The notes: a model not told the origin generated them from the letters alone. A stretch of 64,000 nt of DNA from Bacillus sp. ISL-34 (GCF_018613325.1 NZ_JAGGQJ010000023.1:1-64000); one strand, 5' to 3'. Positions 9,200 to 18,525 are shown, numbered from the stretch's first letter. Numbers and translations are program-made.

Positions 9200-9633
9200 C
9201 TCTGCTGACCACCACCCTCTCTCTGCATTTTTGAATAAAAAAAGGTGCATCCACTGAATTATTCATCAACGTATGTATTACTGTTCCCATTCCACATGTG
9301 ACCTACCAAGATTTACTTATTGTATTTGCGTTCATCACAATCGGTGTTTGTTTTTCATCCCGCTCTTTTTATCATGAAAAACTTTCGCCCACATCCTAAA
9401 AAATCAAAAAATGAACGCATTCCTTTCTTGCTCTTTTCCTGCCTATTTCTATTTATTTCATAAAATGACAGCCAACCATTTTAGGAACTTGTACGCAAGG
9501 GAAATACAAACCTTAACGACAGCCTTCACAAAAAAAATGCCCCGGAAATACTCCCGGGTCACCCTTCTTATTCAATGTATAAAACTCAGCTTGTACCATT
9601 TATCACTCTTGAAAAATTTTCACAAATGATAAA
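9200..9633. other. intergenic region between pheA 3' end and the repetitive-protein gene
   Basis: Holds the upstream region of the 8507-9199 gene and the pheA terminator at 9531-9557. No further supported gene; a 72-codon plus-strand frame at 9411-9629 has no ribosome site and crosses the terminator. Confidence 0.5.
9531..9557 (-). terminator. pheA terminator
   Basis: Minus strand: CCCGG-loop-CCGGGG followed by a run of eight T, about 77 bases after the pheA stop. Confidence 0.75.
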
Positions 9634-10509
9634 TCATCGTTGCGGTACACCAGTTTGGACTTTAAAGCATGAATAGCTTCCCATGATCGAAACCGTACAT
9701 CCTAAGGCCTCGAGCTCAGAGATCGCTCCTGGGATGAGAACATCGTCAAGGGGCATCTCGATGTCGATGATGAAAAAGTAATTGCCCAATCCTGTTTTCA
9801 TTGGTCTTGATTCAATCTTGGAAAGGTTAAGTTTCCTCCAGGAAAAAGCGGAAAGGACTTGGTGCAGCTGCCCTGAGTGGTCGGCAGGCAGCTGAATCAT
9901 CAAGGTCGTTTTCTTGTCCCCTTCAACGGTCAAATGCCCTTCATAGTCGACTTCACTGTTGGAAACGACGATAAACTTGGTGTGATTATGTTCGTAATCG
10001 TGAATATTTTGTTTTGCAATCGTCAAACCGTACTCCTCTGCAGCCATATCATTTGCAATCGCAGCAATATTGATATCGGGATTCTCCATCACCATCTTTG
10101 CAGCTGCTGCAGTGGATGTGACATACTCATATGGAATGCCCCTTAGCTCATTATGTAGAAATTTGCGGCATTGAGCGATGGCATGGGAATGCGAATAAAC
10201 CATGTCAGGTTTGAAACCAGGATATGCATGATCCGGATGCACCATATAATGCTGTTGGATTGGAATCGTCACTTCGCCTTTCATCGGTAATGTGACTTCA
10301 TGGACTAAGTAATCCATCGTTATATTTACCGAACCCTCCAAAGCATTCTCGATCGGCACGAGCGCGTGATTCACTTCCCCGTCCCGAACGGCATCAAGGC
10401 AGTCCGGAATCGTGTTCATCGGTATTTTTATATCATTAGGAAATAGTCGCGATACAGCTAAATCCGTGAACGTTGCTTTTGGTCCAAGAAATGCAATTTT
10501 TGATGTCAT
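9634..10509 (-). CDS. pheA: prephenate dehydratase PheA
   Basis: 291 residues. Converts prephenate to phenylpyruvate in phenylalanine synthesis. Two-lobed periplasmic-binding-like catalytic domain (about 1-185) with IAFLGPKATFT, the PIENALEGSV loop and HNHTKFIVV (the TRF-type catalytic Thr). C-terminal ACT domain (about 200-280) with the ESRP motif used in phenylalanine feedback. Start ATG 10509 is preceded by a weak AAAGGAG. In B. subtilis pheA directly follows pheB; here 626 bases with a repeat and a transposase fragment separate them, so pheA may need its own promoter. Confidence 0.96.
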   Translation of the reverse strand: MTSKIAFLGPKATFTDLAVSRLFPNDIKIPMNTIPDCLDAVRDGEVNHALVPIENALEGSVNITMDYLVHEVTLPMKGEVTIPIQQHYMVHPDHAYPGFKPDMVYSHSHAIAQCRKFLHNELRGIPYEYVTSTAAAAKMVMENPDINIAAIANDMAAEEYGLTIAKQNIHDYEHNHTKFIVVSNSEVDYEGHLTVEGDKKTTLMIQLPADHSGQLHQVLSAFSWRKLNLSKIESRPMKTGLGNYFFIIDIEMPLDDVLIPGAISELEALGCTVSIMGSYSCFKVQTGVPQR

Positions 10510-10603
10510 ATTATAAACTCCTTTTCACGGAAAATCTATTGTTTATGTTATGCCATTTTCTGATTTTTTACAATAGTTAATCGTTAATTTCCTCTTACAA
10601 ATG

Positions 10604-10840
10604 AAAACAGCCTGTAGACAAACTCGATAATAATTGAGGATGTCTACAGGCTGTTTTAGATTTTTAAAAATTGACCGTTGATTGGAACGTAGGGCACTCG
10701 CTTTCCGCGGGCGGTCCGGGAGCCTCCTCGGCGCCATTGCGCCTGCGGGGTCTCCCTTGGACACGCTTTTCTAAGCAGGAGTCTCGCACACCCGCCCCAA
10801 TCAACTTGGTTTAAACATTAAGATAGAACTCCTTTTGCCC
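10604..10840 (+). repeat. dispersed hairpin repeat, copy A
   Basis: Core 10677-10805 (129 bp) starts GTTGATT and ends AATCAAC, and contains CTTTCCGCGGGCGGTCCGGG. It is preceded by a long hairpin (10604-10657, CTGTAGACA/TGTCTACAG arms) and followed by a TAGAACTCCTTTTGC tail shared with copy B. Same orientation as copies B and C. Much more GC-rich than the surroundings. Conserved across copies as DNA, not as protein (copy A breaks the reading frame seen in B and C). Confidence 0.92.
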
Positions 10841-10904
10841 TTGATCTTTTTTTGTTTTAAAATGATGATAAGGACGCTTTCTAACATTATTCTATTCAAC
10901 GAGA

Positions 10905-11012
10905 TCAACTTGAAATGATTGATAACTTCCGGACGGGTGGTACCATCATCCACAACACAAATTCCTTAGTGTCTACTGCCGCATGAAACGAATAGGCAAA
11001 CTGTTCGTTCAT
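10905..11012 (-). pseudogene. transposase remnant (IS1182/IS5-like catalytic region)
   Basis: A 35-codon frame reads MNEQFAYSFHAAVDTKEFVL, then WMMVPP, and stops. This matches the FAYSFHxACDxxxFVLxxxVTPGN core of IS1182-type transposases. No intact ends or full gene. It lies between the repeat copy A and pheB. Homology is judged by eye only. Confidence 0.55.
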
Positions 11013-11053
11013 CTCTTTATAACATTGTAGCCGCCACTCTCAGAATCAGTTGG

Positions 11054-11089
11054 AAAAGGTTTCGGAATGTAACGATTCCGAAACCTTTT
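11054..11089. terminator. terminator hairpin downstream of pheB
   Basis: AAAGGTTTCGGAAT/ATTCCGAAACCTTT type stem (AGGTTTCGGAAT paired with ATTCCGAAACCT), T-run on the plus strand and shorter one on the minus strand. Confidence 0.7.
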
Positions 11090-11102
11090 TGTCTACAAAC
11101 TG

Positions 11103-11137
11103 ACAGCCTGTACATTTCAAATGTACAGGCTGTTTTC
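11103..11137. terminator. hairpin at the pheB stop
   Basis: ACAGCCTGTACAT/ATGTACAGGCTGT stem with a 5-base loop and TTTT on the plus strand, at the pheB 3' end. Its outer stem (ACAGCCTGTA/TACAGGCTGT) is the same as that of the hairpin at 10604-10657. Confidence 0.6.
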
Positions 11138-11585
11138 ATGCGCCGTTACCAATGATTTCGACTTTTTCGACGAACTCCATTTTACGCAGTTTAGTAAGCA
11201 GTTCATCAATATCCATCGTCATCCCACCCGTATTCAGGGATAGGGTGACATTTGCACGTCCCTGCAAAGGAATCGTTTGGTGGATGGTCATGATGTTGCA
11301 ACCGGATGAGGCGACGAGCCGTAAGAGCTCCGATAGAGTACCAGAACGATCTTCGAGATAGAAGAACAGTGTAATCAGCTTTTCCTTAACAACTGTATGA
11401 AACGGAAAAACCGTGTCACGGTATTTGTAAAAAGCACTCCTGCTTAGGTCCACTCGCTGTACCGCTTCCCAAACTGATTCTGCTTTTCCCCGTTCAATCA
11501 TTTCTTTTGCATCCAGCGTTTTTTTCATCGCTTCGGGAAGGACATCCTCTCGAACGAGGAAAAATTTCTGATCGGCCTTATTCAA
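11136..11585 (-). CDS. pheB: ACT-domain protein PheB
   Basis: 149 residues, TTG start at 11585 with AAAGGAGG ten bases upstream. N-terminal part (about 1-65) looks like a small helix-turn-helix ([20 protein letters not shown]). The C-terminal ACT domain (about 70-145) has [20 protein letters not shown] and VEKVEIIG. Historically named as a chorismate mutase component, but the sequence shows only an amino-acid-binding regulatory domain, so a role sensing aromatic amino acids is inference. 40 bases after obgE, so in the obg operon as in B. subtilis. Confidence 0.93.
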   Translation of the reverse strand: MNKADQKFFLVREDVLPEAMKKTLDAKEMIERGKAESVWEAVQRVDLSRSAFYKYRDTVFPFHTVVKEKLITLFFYLEDRSGTLSELLRLVASSGCNIMTIHQTIPLQGRANVTLSLNTGGMTMDIDELLTKLRKMEFVEKVEIIGNGA

Positions 11586-11625
11586 ACTCCGTACGCCTCC
11601 TTTTGCCTGCCATCATGGTTTACAA

Positions 11626-12915
11626 TCAATCAACAAATTCAAATTCATATTCAAGGATACGGACGATATCGCCATTTGTCGCACCTTTTTGGCGAAGGCC
11701 TTCGTCGACTCCGAATGAACGAAGCTGTCTGGCGAAACGACGTACGGACTCTTCACGTGTGAAGTCAGTCATTTTGAATAGACGCTCGATCTTGAATCCT
11801 GATACGGCAAAGCTGCCATCGGGTTCGCGTTCAATGTTAAATTCATCCGACTGTGATGTATGTTTATATAGAACCCGGTGGATTCCAGTATTCTCTTCTT
11901 CATGTTCAAGAGGGAACTCAGGGGTCTCTTCGATTTTATCAGCTATTGCATAAAGAAGTTCACGGATCCCTTCACGCGTAACGGCAGAAATCGGGAAGAC
12001 AGGATAGTCTTCTTCCAGCTTTTCTTTGAATGCCGCTAAATTATCTGCTGAGTCCGGCATATCCATTTTACTTGCTACAATGATTTGCGGACGTTCAGTC
12101 AAGCGCAGGTTATACTCTTCCAACTCTTTATTGATTGTTTGGTAGTCTTCATATGGATCCCGGCCTTCAAGACCCGACATATCGATTACATGAACGATTA
12201 CCCTCGTTCTTTCAATATGGCGCAGGAATTGATGTCCAAGGCCCACTCCTTCTGAAGCGCCTTCGATCAGACCAGGTAAATCGGCCATGACGAAGCTGCG
12301 GTGATCTTCCGTTTCCACCATTCCGAGGTTCGGTACGATCGTCGTAAAATGGTATTCGGCAATTTTAGGCCTTGCTGCGGATACGACAGAAAGCAAAGTG
12401 GATTTCCCTACGCTTGGGAAACCAACCAAACCGACATCAGCCAACAGTTTCAATTCCATGACGATATCGCGTTCTTGGCCCGGTTCGCCGTTCTCCGCGA
12501 TTTCAGGTGCAGGGTTGGCAGGTGTAGCAAAACGAGAATTCCCCCGGCCTCCGCGTCCACCTTTAGCGATAGTGGCGCGCTGCCCGTGCTCAACTAAATC
12601 AGCAATGACTTCCTTCGTTTTATCATCAATGACAACCGTGCCAGGTGGAACCTTGATGACCATATCCTTTGCGGCCGCACCATGCATGTTTTTGGACATG
12701 CCGTGTTCTCCGCGAGGTGCCTTAAAGTGACGTTGATAACGGAAATCCATTAATGTACGCAAGCCCTCTTCCACTTCAAAAACGACATTGGCCCCATTAC
12801 CGCCATCTCCGCCGGCAGGTCCGCCTTTAGGTATGAATTTCTCACGACGATAAGCAACTATCCCGTTACCACCGTCTCCGCCTTTTACATAGACTTTCGT
12901 TTGATCGACAAACAT
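11626..12915 (-). CDS. obgE: GTPase Obg
   Basis: 429 residues from ATG 12915 (AAGGAAGTGAT upstream); the frame extends ten codons further but [16 protein letters not shown] is the conserved start. Glycine-rich OBG fold (1-158), G domain (about 159-330; G1 [10 protein letters not shown]3 [10 protein letters not shown]4 SKMD), and C-terminal OCT domain. 50S ribosome assembly GTPase that also affects sporulation initiation and the general stress response. Forms a unit with spo0B (48 bases upstream) and pheB. Confidence 0.97.
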   Translation of the reverse strand: MFVDQTKVYVKGGDGGNGIVAYRREKFIPKGGPAGGDGGNGANVVFEVEEGLRTLMDFRYQRHFKAPRGEHGMSKNMHGAAAKDMVIKVPPGTVVIDDKTKEVIADLVEHGQRATIAKGGRGGRGNSRFATPANPAPEIAENGEPGQERDIVMELKLLADVGLVGFPSVGKSTLLSVVSAARPKIAEYHFTTIVPNLGMVETEDHRSFVMADLPGLIEGASEGVGLGHQFLRHIERTRVIVHVIDMSGLEGRDPYEDYQTINKELEEYNLRLTERPQIIVASKMDMPDSADNLAAFKEKLEEDYPVFPISAVTREGIRELLYAIADKIEETPEFPLEHEEENTGIHRVLYKHTSQSDEFNIEREPDGSFAVSGFKIERLFKMTDFTREESVRRFARQLRSFGVDEGLRQKGATNGDIVRILEYEFEFVD

Positions 12916-12963
12916 GCTATCACTTCCTTGTTTTCTGCAAGTCATTTCTTGCTGTATACTTCT

Positions 12964-13503
12964 CTAAAAGTTAATATCCATCTTAAAAAATATTTCATCC
13001 TCATTACATTCAAGAATTTGAATTGATTGCTCTGCCGTTAATGAACTTTCCAAAAACTCGATCACTGGGGATTGATCAATGAACCTGCCTTGCATATGAA
13101 ATGAACAGTGCATATCGCTCACTTCTTTTTTACACATGGAAACAGCCAGTATATTTTCAAAAAACGGGTCCAGATTCTTATCGAGGACTTTAAAGAAATC
13201 GTTTGTCCAGCGATACATCAGCCCGTCCATTTCAGTTGAGCCTTCAAAAACATCAATGATTTCATATTCGCAATAAAATGATCCATTATTCCAATTCGAC
13301 GTCAACAACATCTCGGTGAACTTAGGTAAATTCAAACTGGAGAGGCGTGCTTCATTCTGGGTTTCAACAATGATTTCATCAATGATGCCCTTGACACGAT
13401 CGATTCTGTTCAACTCCAGATTCCCTTTGATGATTTGAATTTTATTCAGCCAGTCATGCCTGGTTTGACGCAGAGTTTCAATAGTCGTCCAATTTTTATC
13501 CAT
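12964..13503 (-). CDS. spo0B: sporulation phosphorelay phosphotransferase Spo0B
   Basis: 179 residues from ATG 13503 (AAGGTG six bases before); an upstream TTG at 13518 is in frame but lacks a site. Passes phosphate from Spo0F to Spo0A. The phosphorylated histidine is in RHDWLNKIQ (His16), at the start of the dimerising helical hairpin; the rest is a degenerate kinase-like C-terminal domain without ATP-binding motifs. Fast-evolving protein, named on this motif and its place before obg. It is 540 bases from rpmA, whereas in B. subtilis they are close. Confidence 0.93.
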   Translation of the reverse strand: MDKNWTTIETLRQTRHDWLNKIQIIKGNLELNRIDRVKGIIDEIIVETQNEARLSSLNLPKFTEMLLTSNWNNGSFYCEYEIIDVFEGSTEMDGLMYRWTNDFFKVLDKNLDPFFENILAVSMCKKEVSDMHCSFHMQGRFIDQSPVIEFLESSLTAEQSIQILECNEDEIFFKMDINF

Positions 13504-13573
13504 TATTAACACCTTCAATTATGATAAAGAAACTTTTTTTCAGCTCTATCATGTTGAATACTTCCATTTGTAC

Positions 13574-13582
13574 AGTATATCA
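13574..13582 (-). promoter_or_regulatory. candidate extended -10 promoter for spo0B-obgE-pheB
   Basis: Minus strand TGATATACT is an extended -10 about 70 bases before the spo0B ATG. No clear -35. Would allow expression independent of rplU. Confidence 0.4.
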
Positions 13583-13762
13583 AAAAAACAACAAACAGGA
13601 AATGAAGCTCGATTCACATGCCTTCACATGAAAGCCCCCGTCCAAAAAATACAGCCGCACACCCTGAGTTCTTTGGACGATGGTAGAGCCATTTGAACTA
13701 AAAAAGAGAATGGGCCTTATTTATGCACCAATTGGAGATATTACAGTTGAATTGGAGTGTCT

Positions 13763-13780
13763 ATTTGGTTTAAACCAAAT
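13763..13780. promoter_or_regulatory. perfect 18-bp palindrome
   Basis: ATTTGGTTTAAACCAAAT is a perfect palindrome in the spo0B-rpmA gap, suggesting a dimeric regulator site. No known consensus recognised. Confidence 0.4.
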
Positions 13781-13821
13781 CGGATGGATGAGTAATCTTG
13801 GATTTCCCCCCTGAAAGTTTA

Positions 13822-13849
13822 AGAAAGCCCGCCGATTGGCGAGCCTTTT
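13822..13849 (-). terminator. terminator hairpin in the spo0B-rpmA gap
   Basis: Minus strand GGCTCGCC-AATC-GGCGGGC followed by TTTCTT. Palindrome and hairpins are the only structures I see in the 540-base gap. Confidence 0.65.
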
Positions 13850-13921
13850 GTAAGTCAGAGGTTGTTTTCCTTATACTAATGACTAAAGTCTCCTGCAAAA
13901 TGCTGGTTCATTTCCTATAGT

Positions 13922-13944
13922 ATAAATAAAGGGCCGGACCCCTT
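13922..13944 (-). terminator. weak terminator after rpmA
   Basis: AAGGG-loop-CCCTT stem with TTTATTTA on the minus strand, about 100 bases after rpmA. Confidence 0.4.
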
Positions 13945-14044
13945 CATCACTATATTGCATACCATTATTAAAAATGACGCGGTATATAGTGTCTTGTAGA
14001 AGGAATCAGACCCTTTTGAGTCAGCCTCTGTTCAAAGATGCCAA

Positions 14045-14347
<303 letters not shown>

Positions 14348-14680
14348 CTATTGGTTGAGGATAATTTTCATGTATTTACCATAATCACGTTCGATGGTTT
14401 GCAGCGATATGAGCATGCCGTTCAAAAGCAGCTGAACCTTCTCTTCCGATTCCGGCGAAAGATTCCCCGGAATGACGCAGCGAAGATAGCCGCCTTCTCT
14501 CCCTTGCTCAATCTCAGGCTCTACGTCCGTTAAGGACATGATCGCATTGACTGCCCCGAAGGAAACAGCCGATACACCTGCACAAACGATATCAGAACCT
14601 TTTTTAGCAAAATTAGCATGTCCGCTTAAGGTGAACGAAGCAATCCGTTCCTGCGGAGCATCAAATACAACTTTAATCAT
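14348..14680 (-). CDS. prp: ribosomal-processing cysteine protease Prp
   Basis: 110 residues (YsxB family). Cleaves the N-terminal extension from L27 in Firmicutes. Catalytic dyad His21 (SGHANFAKKGSD) and Cys33 (DIVCAGVSAV), separated by the usual 12 residues. Located between rplU and rpmA, with 13 bases to rplU. The ribosome site is weak (AAGGG in the rplU 3' end), compatible with low expression relative to the flanking ribosomal proteins. Confidence 0.95.
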   Translation of the reverse strand: MIKVVFDAPQERIASFTLSGHANFAKKGSDIVCAGVSAVSFGAVNAIMSLTDVEPEIEQGREGGYLRCVIPGNLSPESEEKVQLLLNGMLISLQTIERDYGKYMKIILNQ

Positions 14681-14693
14681 CTAGAATCAGCCC

Positions 14694-15002
14694 TTACGCG
14701 TTGATTGCTTCGATAACAACTTTAGTGTATGGTTGACGATGACCTTGTTTTTTACGATTGTTTTTCTTCGCTTTGTATTTGAAAACAGTGATTTTCTTTT
14801 GCTTACCTTGTTTTTCGACAGTACCTGTTACAGTAGCGCCTTCAACTAGTGGAGCACCGACTTTCACGTCTTCGCCACCTACGAATAAAACTTTGTCAAA
14901 TGTAACAGTTTCGCCTGCTTCTGCGTTTAATTTTTCAATGTAAACCGCTTCGCCAGCTGCTACTTTAATTTGTTTACCGCCAGTTTCGATAATTGCGTAC
15001 AT
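14694..15002 (-). CDS. rplU: 50S ribosomal protein L21
   Basis: 102 residues, full length. Begins [18 protein letters not shown] and ends [14 protein letters not shown], as in all bacterial L21. Basic loop [20 protein letters not shown] contacts 23S rRNA. First gene of the operon, with AAGGAGGTG before the ATG and an L21 leader RNA upstream. Confidence 0.98.
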   Translation of the reverse strand: MYAIIETGGKQIKVAAGEAVYIEKLNAEAGETVTFDKVLFVGGEDVKVGAPLVEGATVTGTVEKQGKQKKITVFKYKAKKNNRKKQGHRQPYTKVVIEAINA

Positions 15003-15115
15003 ACTTGCACCTCCTTAAATGTCTCAGACTCGCCAATCACAGGCGTTTTACCAGAAAGGCAAAAGCTTAAAACCTGTTGTTGAGCGGTTGTAGCACGGGT
15101 GCTACAAACATAACA
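15003..15115 (-). ncRNA. L21 leader RNA (rplU autoregulatory leader)
   Basis: The rplU 5' UTR contains a perfect GTAGCAC-CC-GTGCTAC hairpin and a 3' segment GTAAAACGCCTGTGATTGGC just before the Shine-Dalgarno, as in the L21 leader of Bacilli. Autoregulation by L21 is inferred from the family. Confidence 0.7.
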
Positions 15116-15120
15116 TTAAA

Positions 15121-15150
15121 ATCCTAACATGAAACAGGAAAGGCTGTCAA
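15121..15150 (-). promoter_or_regulatory. rplU promoter
   Basis: Minus strand TTGACA (15150-15145), 18 bases, TAGGAT (15126-15121): sigma-A type, upstream of the L21 leader. Confidence 0.7.
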
Positions 15151-15174
15151 TATATTTATACGAATTCCCGCCCT

Positions 15175-16647
15175 TCACTCGAAAGCCCGCCCGATTTCCT
15201 GAATGCTCCCGAAGCGCTTGATGGAGTAGGCATTCCTCGAACCTGGGATAAAAGATAGGAATAACCTTTTAGCGATCAATTCCTCCAGTGTCGGCCGATA
15301 TGATTCCTTTTCACCAAGCAGCACGTCTGCCACCGCTTTACTGACCTCCACCCAGACCGCTTCATCATCCGTCTTCCTGTGTTCCAGCAGTTCACGTTCC
15401 AACCGGAAGGCCACCGTTTCAGGGCTCTCGATTTTACCGCTTCCGCTGCACACGGGGCAAGGCACCGTCGTCATTTCACTTAAAGACGGGGAGGTTCGCT
15501 TTCTCGTCATTTGTAAAATGCCCAGTTCCGTAAAACCGATGACCTGGATTCGCTTCTCATCCCTCACCGCTTCCTTTTTGACGATTTCGATGATCTCCTT
15601 CTCATGCCGGGACTGGTCCATATTGATGAAATCCACCAAGATGATTCCGCTTATATTCCTCAATCTCAGTTGACGGGCAACCTCTTTCGCTGCAGCCTGA
15701 TTAACCGCAAACAATGTTGCTTCCTTCGCCACCTTGCCGGTGAACTTACCTGAATTGACATCGATTACGGTGAAAGCTTCCGTTTCTTCAAAAATTAAAT
15801 ATCCGCCATTCTCAAGCCAAACGATTTTCTTGGCCATTTTCTCAACTTGCGCTTCCACATTCCATTCGGAAAAAATATTCTTCGGACCCGATACATGGGA
15901 TATTTCCCACTCCTTACGGTTTTCCTGTATCCACTTTTTCAACTCCCGATAGGCCTCGAAATCATCGATGGCAAGTTCCCCGGTCGCCGTTCCCGACATT
16001 TCGGAAATGATCATGTCAAGGTATGTGTCCCTCTCATAGAGAAGGGACGGGGCCTTGAGGGACGCAGCCTTAAGTTCAAGCCCTTTATAGAGCTCCCGTA
16101 ATTCAGTTAACCTGTCAAGGAAGACCGATTCACTTTCGCTCTCCATCGAGGTGCGGACAATCAATCCCTCATCAGGATTTTTATACTGCAAGGCCGTTTC
16201 CCGCCACTGCTTATGAAGATCATCGTTTTTGAATTTCTTTGAAACACCAACATAATCTATTCCATGTATGTATACGAGGGAATCTGTTGAAAACTCGATC
16301 AGCCCAGTCAATTTTGCTCCTTTGGTGCCCGTTTCATCCCGCGTCACCTGAACTAGCAGCTTTTCCCCTTGACGGACAAATTGACCGATCGATGCTTTCC
16401 CATCACTTTTTTCTTTCAGCTGGAAAGAGGGAATCTCGTCACGGTGTAAAAAACCATTCTTCTCTGCACCATAATCAATGAAGACGGCATCCATGCCCGG
16501 TAACACCTTCGTCACCTTCCCAAGATAAATGTTACCGACCGTACTGCGCTTTTGAGGCGGCATGATTTCAAGTTTACGTAAAACACCATTCTCAAGTACA
16601 GCCACTCTTTTTTCGCGTGAAGCTAGGTTCGCGATCATTTTTTTCAT
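15175..16647 (-). CDS. rng: ribonuclease E/G family endoribonuclease
   Basis: 490 residues from ATG 16647 (GGAGAGGA nine bases upstream; seven extra in-frame codons ignored). Opens with a short RNase H-like stretch and an S1 domain (GNIYLGKVTKVLPGMDAVFI, about 40-130), then the catalytic DNase I-like domain with the two metal-binding Asp motifs FTVIDVNSGKFTG and IILVDFINMDQ. Next is a zinc-link CPVCSGSG. The length fits RNase G rather than the long RNase E. Absent from B. subtilis 168, which uses RNase Y and J, but present at this locus in other Bacillaceae. Probable role: rRNA 5' maturation and mRNA decay. 42 bases downstream of spoIVFB. Confidence 0.93.
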   Translation of the reverse strand: MKKMIANLASREKRVAVLENGVLRKLEIMPPQKRSTVGNIYLGKVTKVLPGMDAVFIDYGAEKNGFLHRDEIPSFQLKEKSDGKASIGQFVRQGEKLLVQVTRDETGTKGAKLTGLIEFSTDSLVYIHGIDYVGVSKKFKNDDLHKQWRETALQYKNPDEGLIVRTSMESESESVFLDRLTELRELYKGLELKAASLKAPSLLYERDTYLDMIISEMSGTATGELAIDDFEAYRELKKWIQENRKEWEISHVSGPKNIFSEWNVEAQVEKMAKKIVWLENGGYLIFEETEAFTVIDVNSGKFTGKVAKEATLFAVNQAAAKEVARQLRLRNISGIILVDFINMDQSRHEKEIIEIVKKEAVRDEKRIQVIGFTELGILQMTRKRTSPSLSEMTTVPCPVCSGSGKIESPETVAFRLERELLEHRKTDDEAVWVEVSKAVADVLLGEKESYRPTLEELIAKRLFLSFIPGSRNAYSIKRFGSIQEIGRAFE

Positions 16648-16689
16648 CAAAAAAAATCCTCTCCTCAATTTGAAGAAAGGATAACATAT

Positions 16690-17556
16690 TTAATAAGAAT
16701 ATAATAGGTCGCCGATTTTCCCGTTTGTCATTTTCTCTGAAAAATAGGCATGAAGGATTTCCGTTTCATCCAACGAGCCGCTCTCTTTCCCGTTTTTCAT
16801 GATGATCACGGGGTGTTTACAACCGCGTTGAAACATTTCCAGCACTTTATAAATTGGTTCTTGTGAATCAACCGAGATCGGCTTCAGTTTCGCCAAATCA
16901 TTCGTATGCCCGTAATGGCGCTGCAAAAGAAAGCGAATGAACGCATAATACCTCTGCCGCCATTCCATGATGAGTGAGAGGCTTATGAAAAAGATGATAA
17001 GCCAGATGTTCAAATTGAGCGGATCCAGAATGAGCCAGGTCAAAAAAGCCAGGACAGCGAATACTGCAGAAAAGTGAAGTGTATGTTTCTGCGCTTCCAG
17101 AAAGGTGCAGTATAGGGAAACACCGATGAATAGCAGCCGTCCCCCGTCCAAGGGCCAAATTGGCAGCAGATTAAAAATCAGCAGCATAAGATTCATATAC
17201 AAAAAGGGCTGATACAGCTCATATGGGATAATAGTAAAGAAATAGAGCAAAAAAGCTGCACCAATGAGCCAAACATGTTGAAGCGGACCGGCAAGCACCA
17301 CCGCCAAATCCTCCTTCAAACTCTTATTTCCATATTCCTCAGTCTCGACAGCCCCGCCAAAAGGAAGCAGCTGGATTGACTTTATCCGCCATTTGAAGTG
17401 CTGGGCACAGACGGCATGCCCCATCTCATGTATGAAGACGATGAGCAACAGCATCATCACTTCAACGAAATGGGCTGTGAGGATGGCGATGCCAATGACA
17501 AACCACAAAGTCGGGTGCACCCTGATTTTAAACAGTAACTTCCCATATTCACTCAA
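16690..17556 (-). CDS. spoIVFB: intramembrane metalloprotease SpoIVFB
   Basis: 288 residues. Site-2 protease that cleaves pro-sigma-K in the membrane around the forespore. Zinc motif HEMGH at residues 43-47 and the third ligand Asp137 in IWPLDGGRLL match the B. subtilis positions. About six hydrophobic segments to residue 200, then a C-terminal CBS domain (about 215-288; VYKVLEMFQRGCKHPVIIM-like) that senses ATP in the family. Overlaps spoIVFA by eight bases. Confidence 0.97.
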   Translation of the reverse strand: MSEYGKLLFKIRVHPTLWFVIGIAILTAHFVEVMMLLLIVFIHEMGHAVCAQHFKWRIKSIQLLPFGGAVETEEYGNKSLKEDLAVVLAGPLQHVWLIGAAFLLYFFTIIPYELYQPFLYMNLMLLIFNLLPIWPLDGGRLLFIGVSLYCTFLEAQKHTLHFSAVFAVLAFLTWLILDPLNLNIWLIIFFISLSLIMEWRQRYYAFIRFLLQRHYGHTNDLAKLKPISVDSQEPIYKVLEMFQRGCKHPVIIMKNGKESGSLDETEILHAYFSEKMTNGKIGDLLYSY

Positions 17557-18298
17557 AGGAAATCACCTTTTTAGGATCGACGAAAGCATCATTTTCTTTT
17601 ATCGCTAAATAAAATCTGCCCTTGGATCCATCTTCACTTAGTGTAACCTGTCCGACTTCATTGCCCTTTTTAACGAACTCATACAATTTCACATCAATTC
17701 CTTCCAGCTGCCCATACCAGGATTCACTTTTATTGGCATGCTGAATGACGACCGTCTTTCCGATCCCCTCCTTTTCACCGGCAAAAATGACTACCCCTTC
17801 GTTAACGGCCTCGACCTTTGAGCCTTTGCTCGTTTCCAATATGATTCCCTCACCGTTCGTCTCGAAGTTTTGGGTAATCTTCGCAGAAGCTGGCATTGCA
17901 TATTCTTCATTCGAATCAACAGTTTCCGTATCGGCTTCATTCGGTAAAAAAGCGATCGGTTTACCAAATGCACTTTCGTACCAATTGGAGATTGAAGCGA
18001 ACTGAAATTCCTTGTTCATGTTCTCCGTGACAAAACTTCTGGCAGGATCGAGCCGCACAGAAGGGTGTTTGAACATCACCGCGACAATCAGGAACAGACA
18101 TACACTGGCAAGGATTTTAAAGAAAAAATATTCTTTCTTGAAGAGCGGATGATCTTTCTCGGAATACCCGTTATATGAATCAATCCCATATGGTTCCTCA
18201 TTGTTGATCTCCGTCCAACTACTGCTTCCTGCCGGTTTATCATTAAACTTGCGTCTTTTGGCGATACGATTGCGGATATCTTTCCTGCGATCATCCAT
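17549..18298 (-). CDS. spoIVFA: SpoIVFB regulator SpoIVFA
   Basis: 249 residues. Holds SpoIVFB inactive together with BofA until cleaved by SpoIVB. N-terminal cytosolic basic part (KDIRNRIAKRRK), one membrane segment (about 77-95, FKILASVCLFLIVAVMF), then an M23/LytM-like extracytoplasmic domain (about 150-249; GEGIILETSKGSKVEAVNEG, HANKSESWYGQL). The M23 zinc residues are incomplete, so it is a non-catalytic domain. GGGGGGAAT precedes the ATG. First gene of the spoIVF operon. Confidence 0.95.
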   Translation of the reverse strand: MDDRRKDIRNRIAKRRKFNDKPAGSSSWTEINNEEPYGIDSYNGYSEKDHPLFKKEYFFFKILASVCLFLIVAVMFKHPSVRLDPARSFVTENMNKEFQFASISNWYESAFGKPIAFLPNEADTETVDSNEEYAMPASAKITQNFETNGEGIILETSKGSKVEAVNEGVVIFAGEKEGIGKTVVIQHANKSESWYGQLEGIDVKLYEFVKKGNEVGQVTLSEDGSKGRFYLAIKENDAFVDPKKVISFE

Positions 18299-18457
18299 TC
18301 CAGATTCCCCCCCTGCTCATGTCAAAGCGCTATATTACAACGTATGAGCAACTTGTCCAGACTATTCTGCACTTCCCTGAAAAATTTTTCCCAATGAAAT
18401 ATTCACCGAATTTCCAAGGTGGTTCGGGCATCTTTTCAGAAAATCGAATAATTGAGA

Positions 18458-18487
18458 TTGATATTGTTCCCCTGAATTTGTTATAAT
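18458..18487 (+). promoter_or_regulatory. sigma-A promoter of the yabR-like gene
   Basis: TTGATA (18458-18463), 18 bases, TATAAT (18482-18487); about 38 bases before the ATG. Confidence 0.75.
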
Positions 18488-18525
18488 AAAGTGGTTTTAA
18501 CATTATTGAGGGGGAACATTTTTTT

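Noticed and set aside
9411-9629. 72-codon plus-strand frame between pheA and the repetitive protein
   Set aside because: Crosses the pheA terminator and lacks a start signal.
10930-10950. GGGTGGTACCA on the plus strand resembling a T-box core
   Set aside because: No downstream plus-strand gene and no stem I; the sequence is the antisense of the transposase remnant read on the minus strand.
13621-13690. CGTCCAAA/TTTGGACG inverted repeat in the spo0B-rpmA gap
   Set aside because: Only 8-bp arms with a long loop and no T-run; could not be distinguished from chance.
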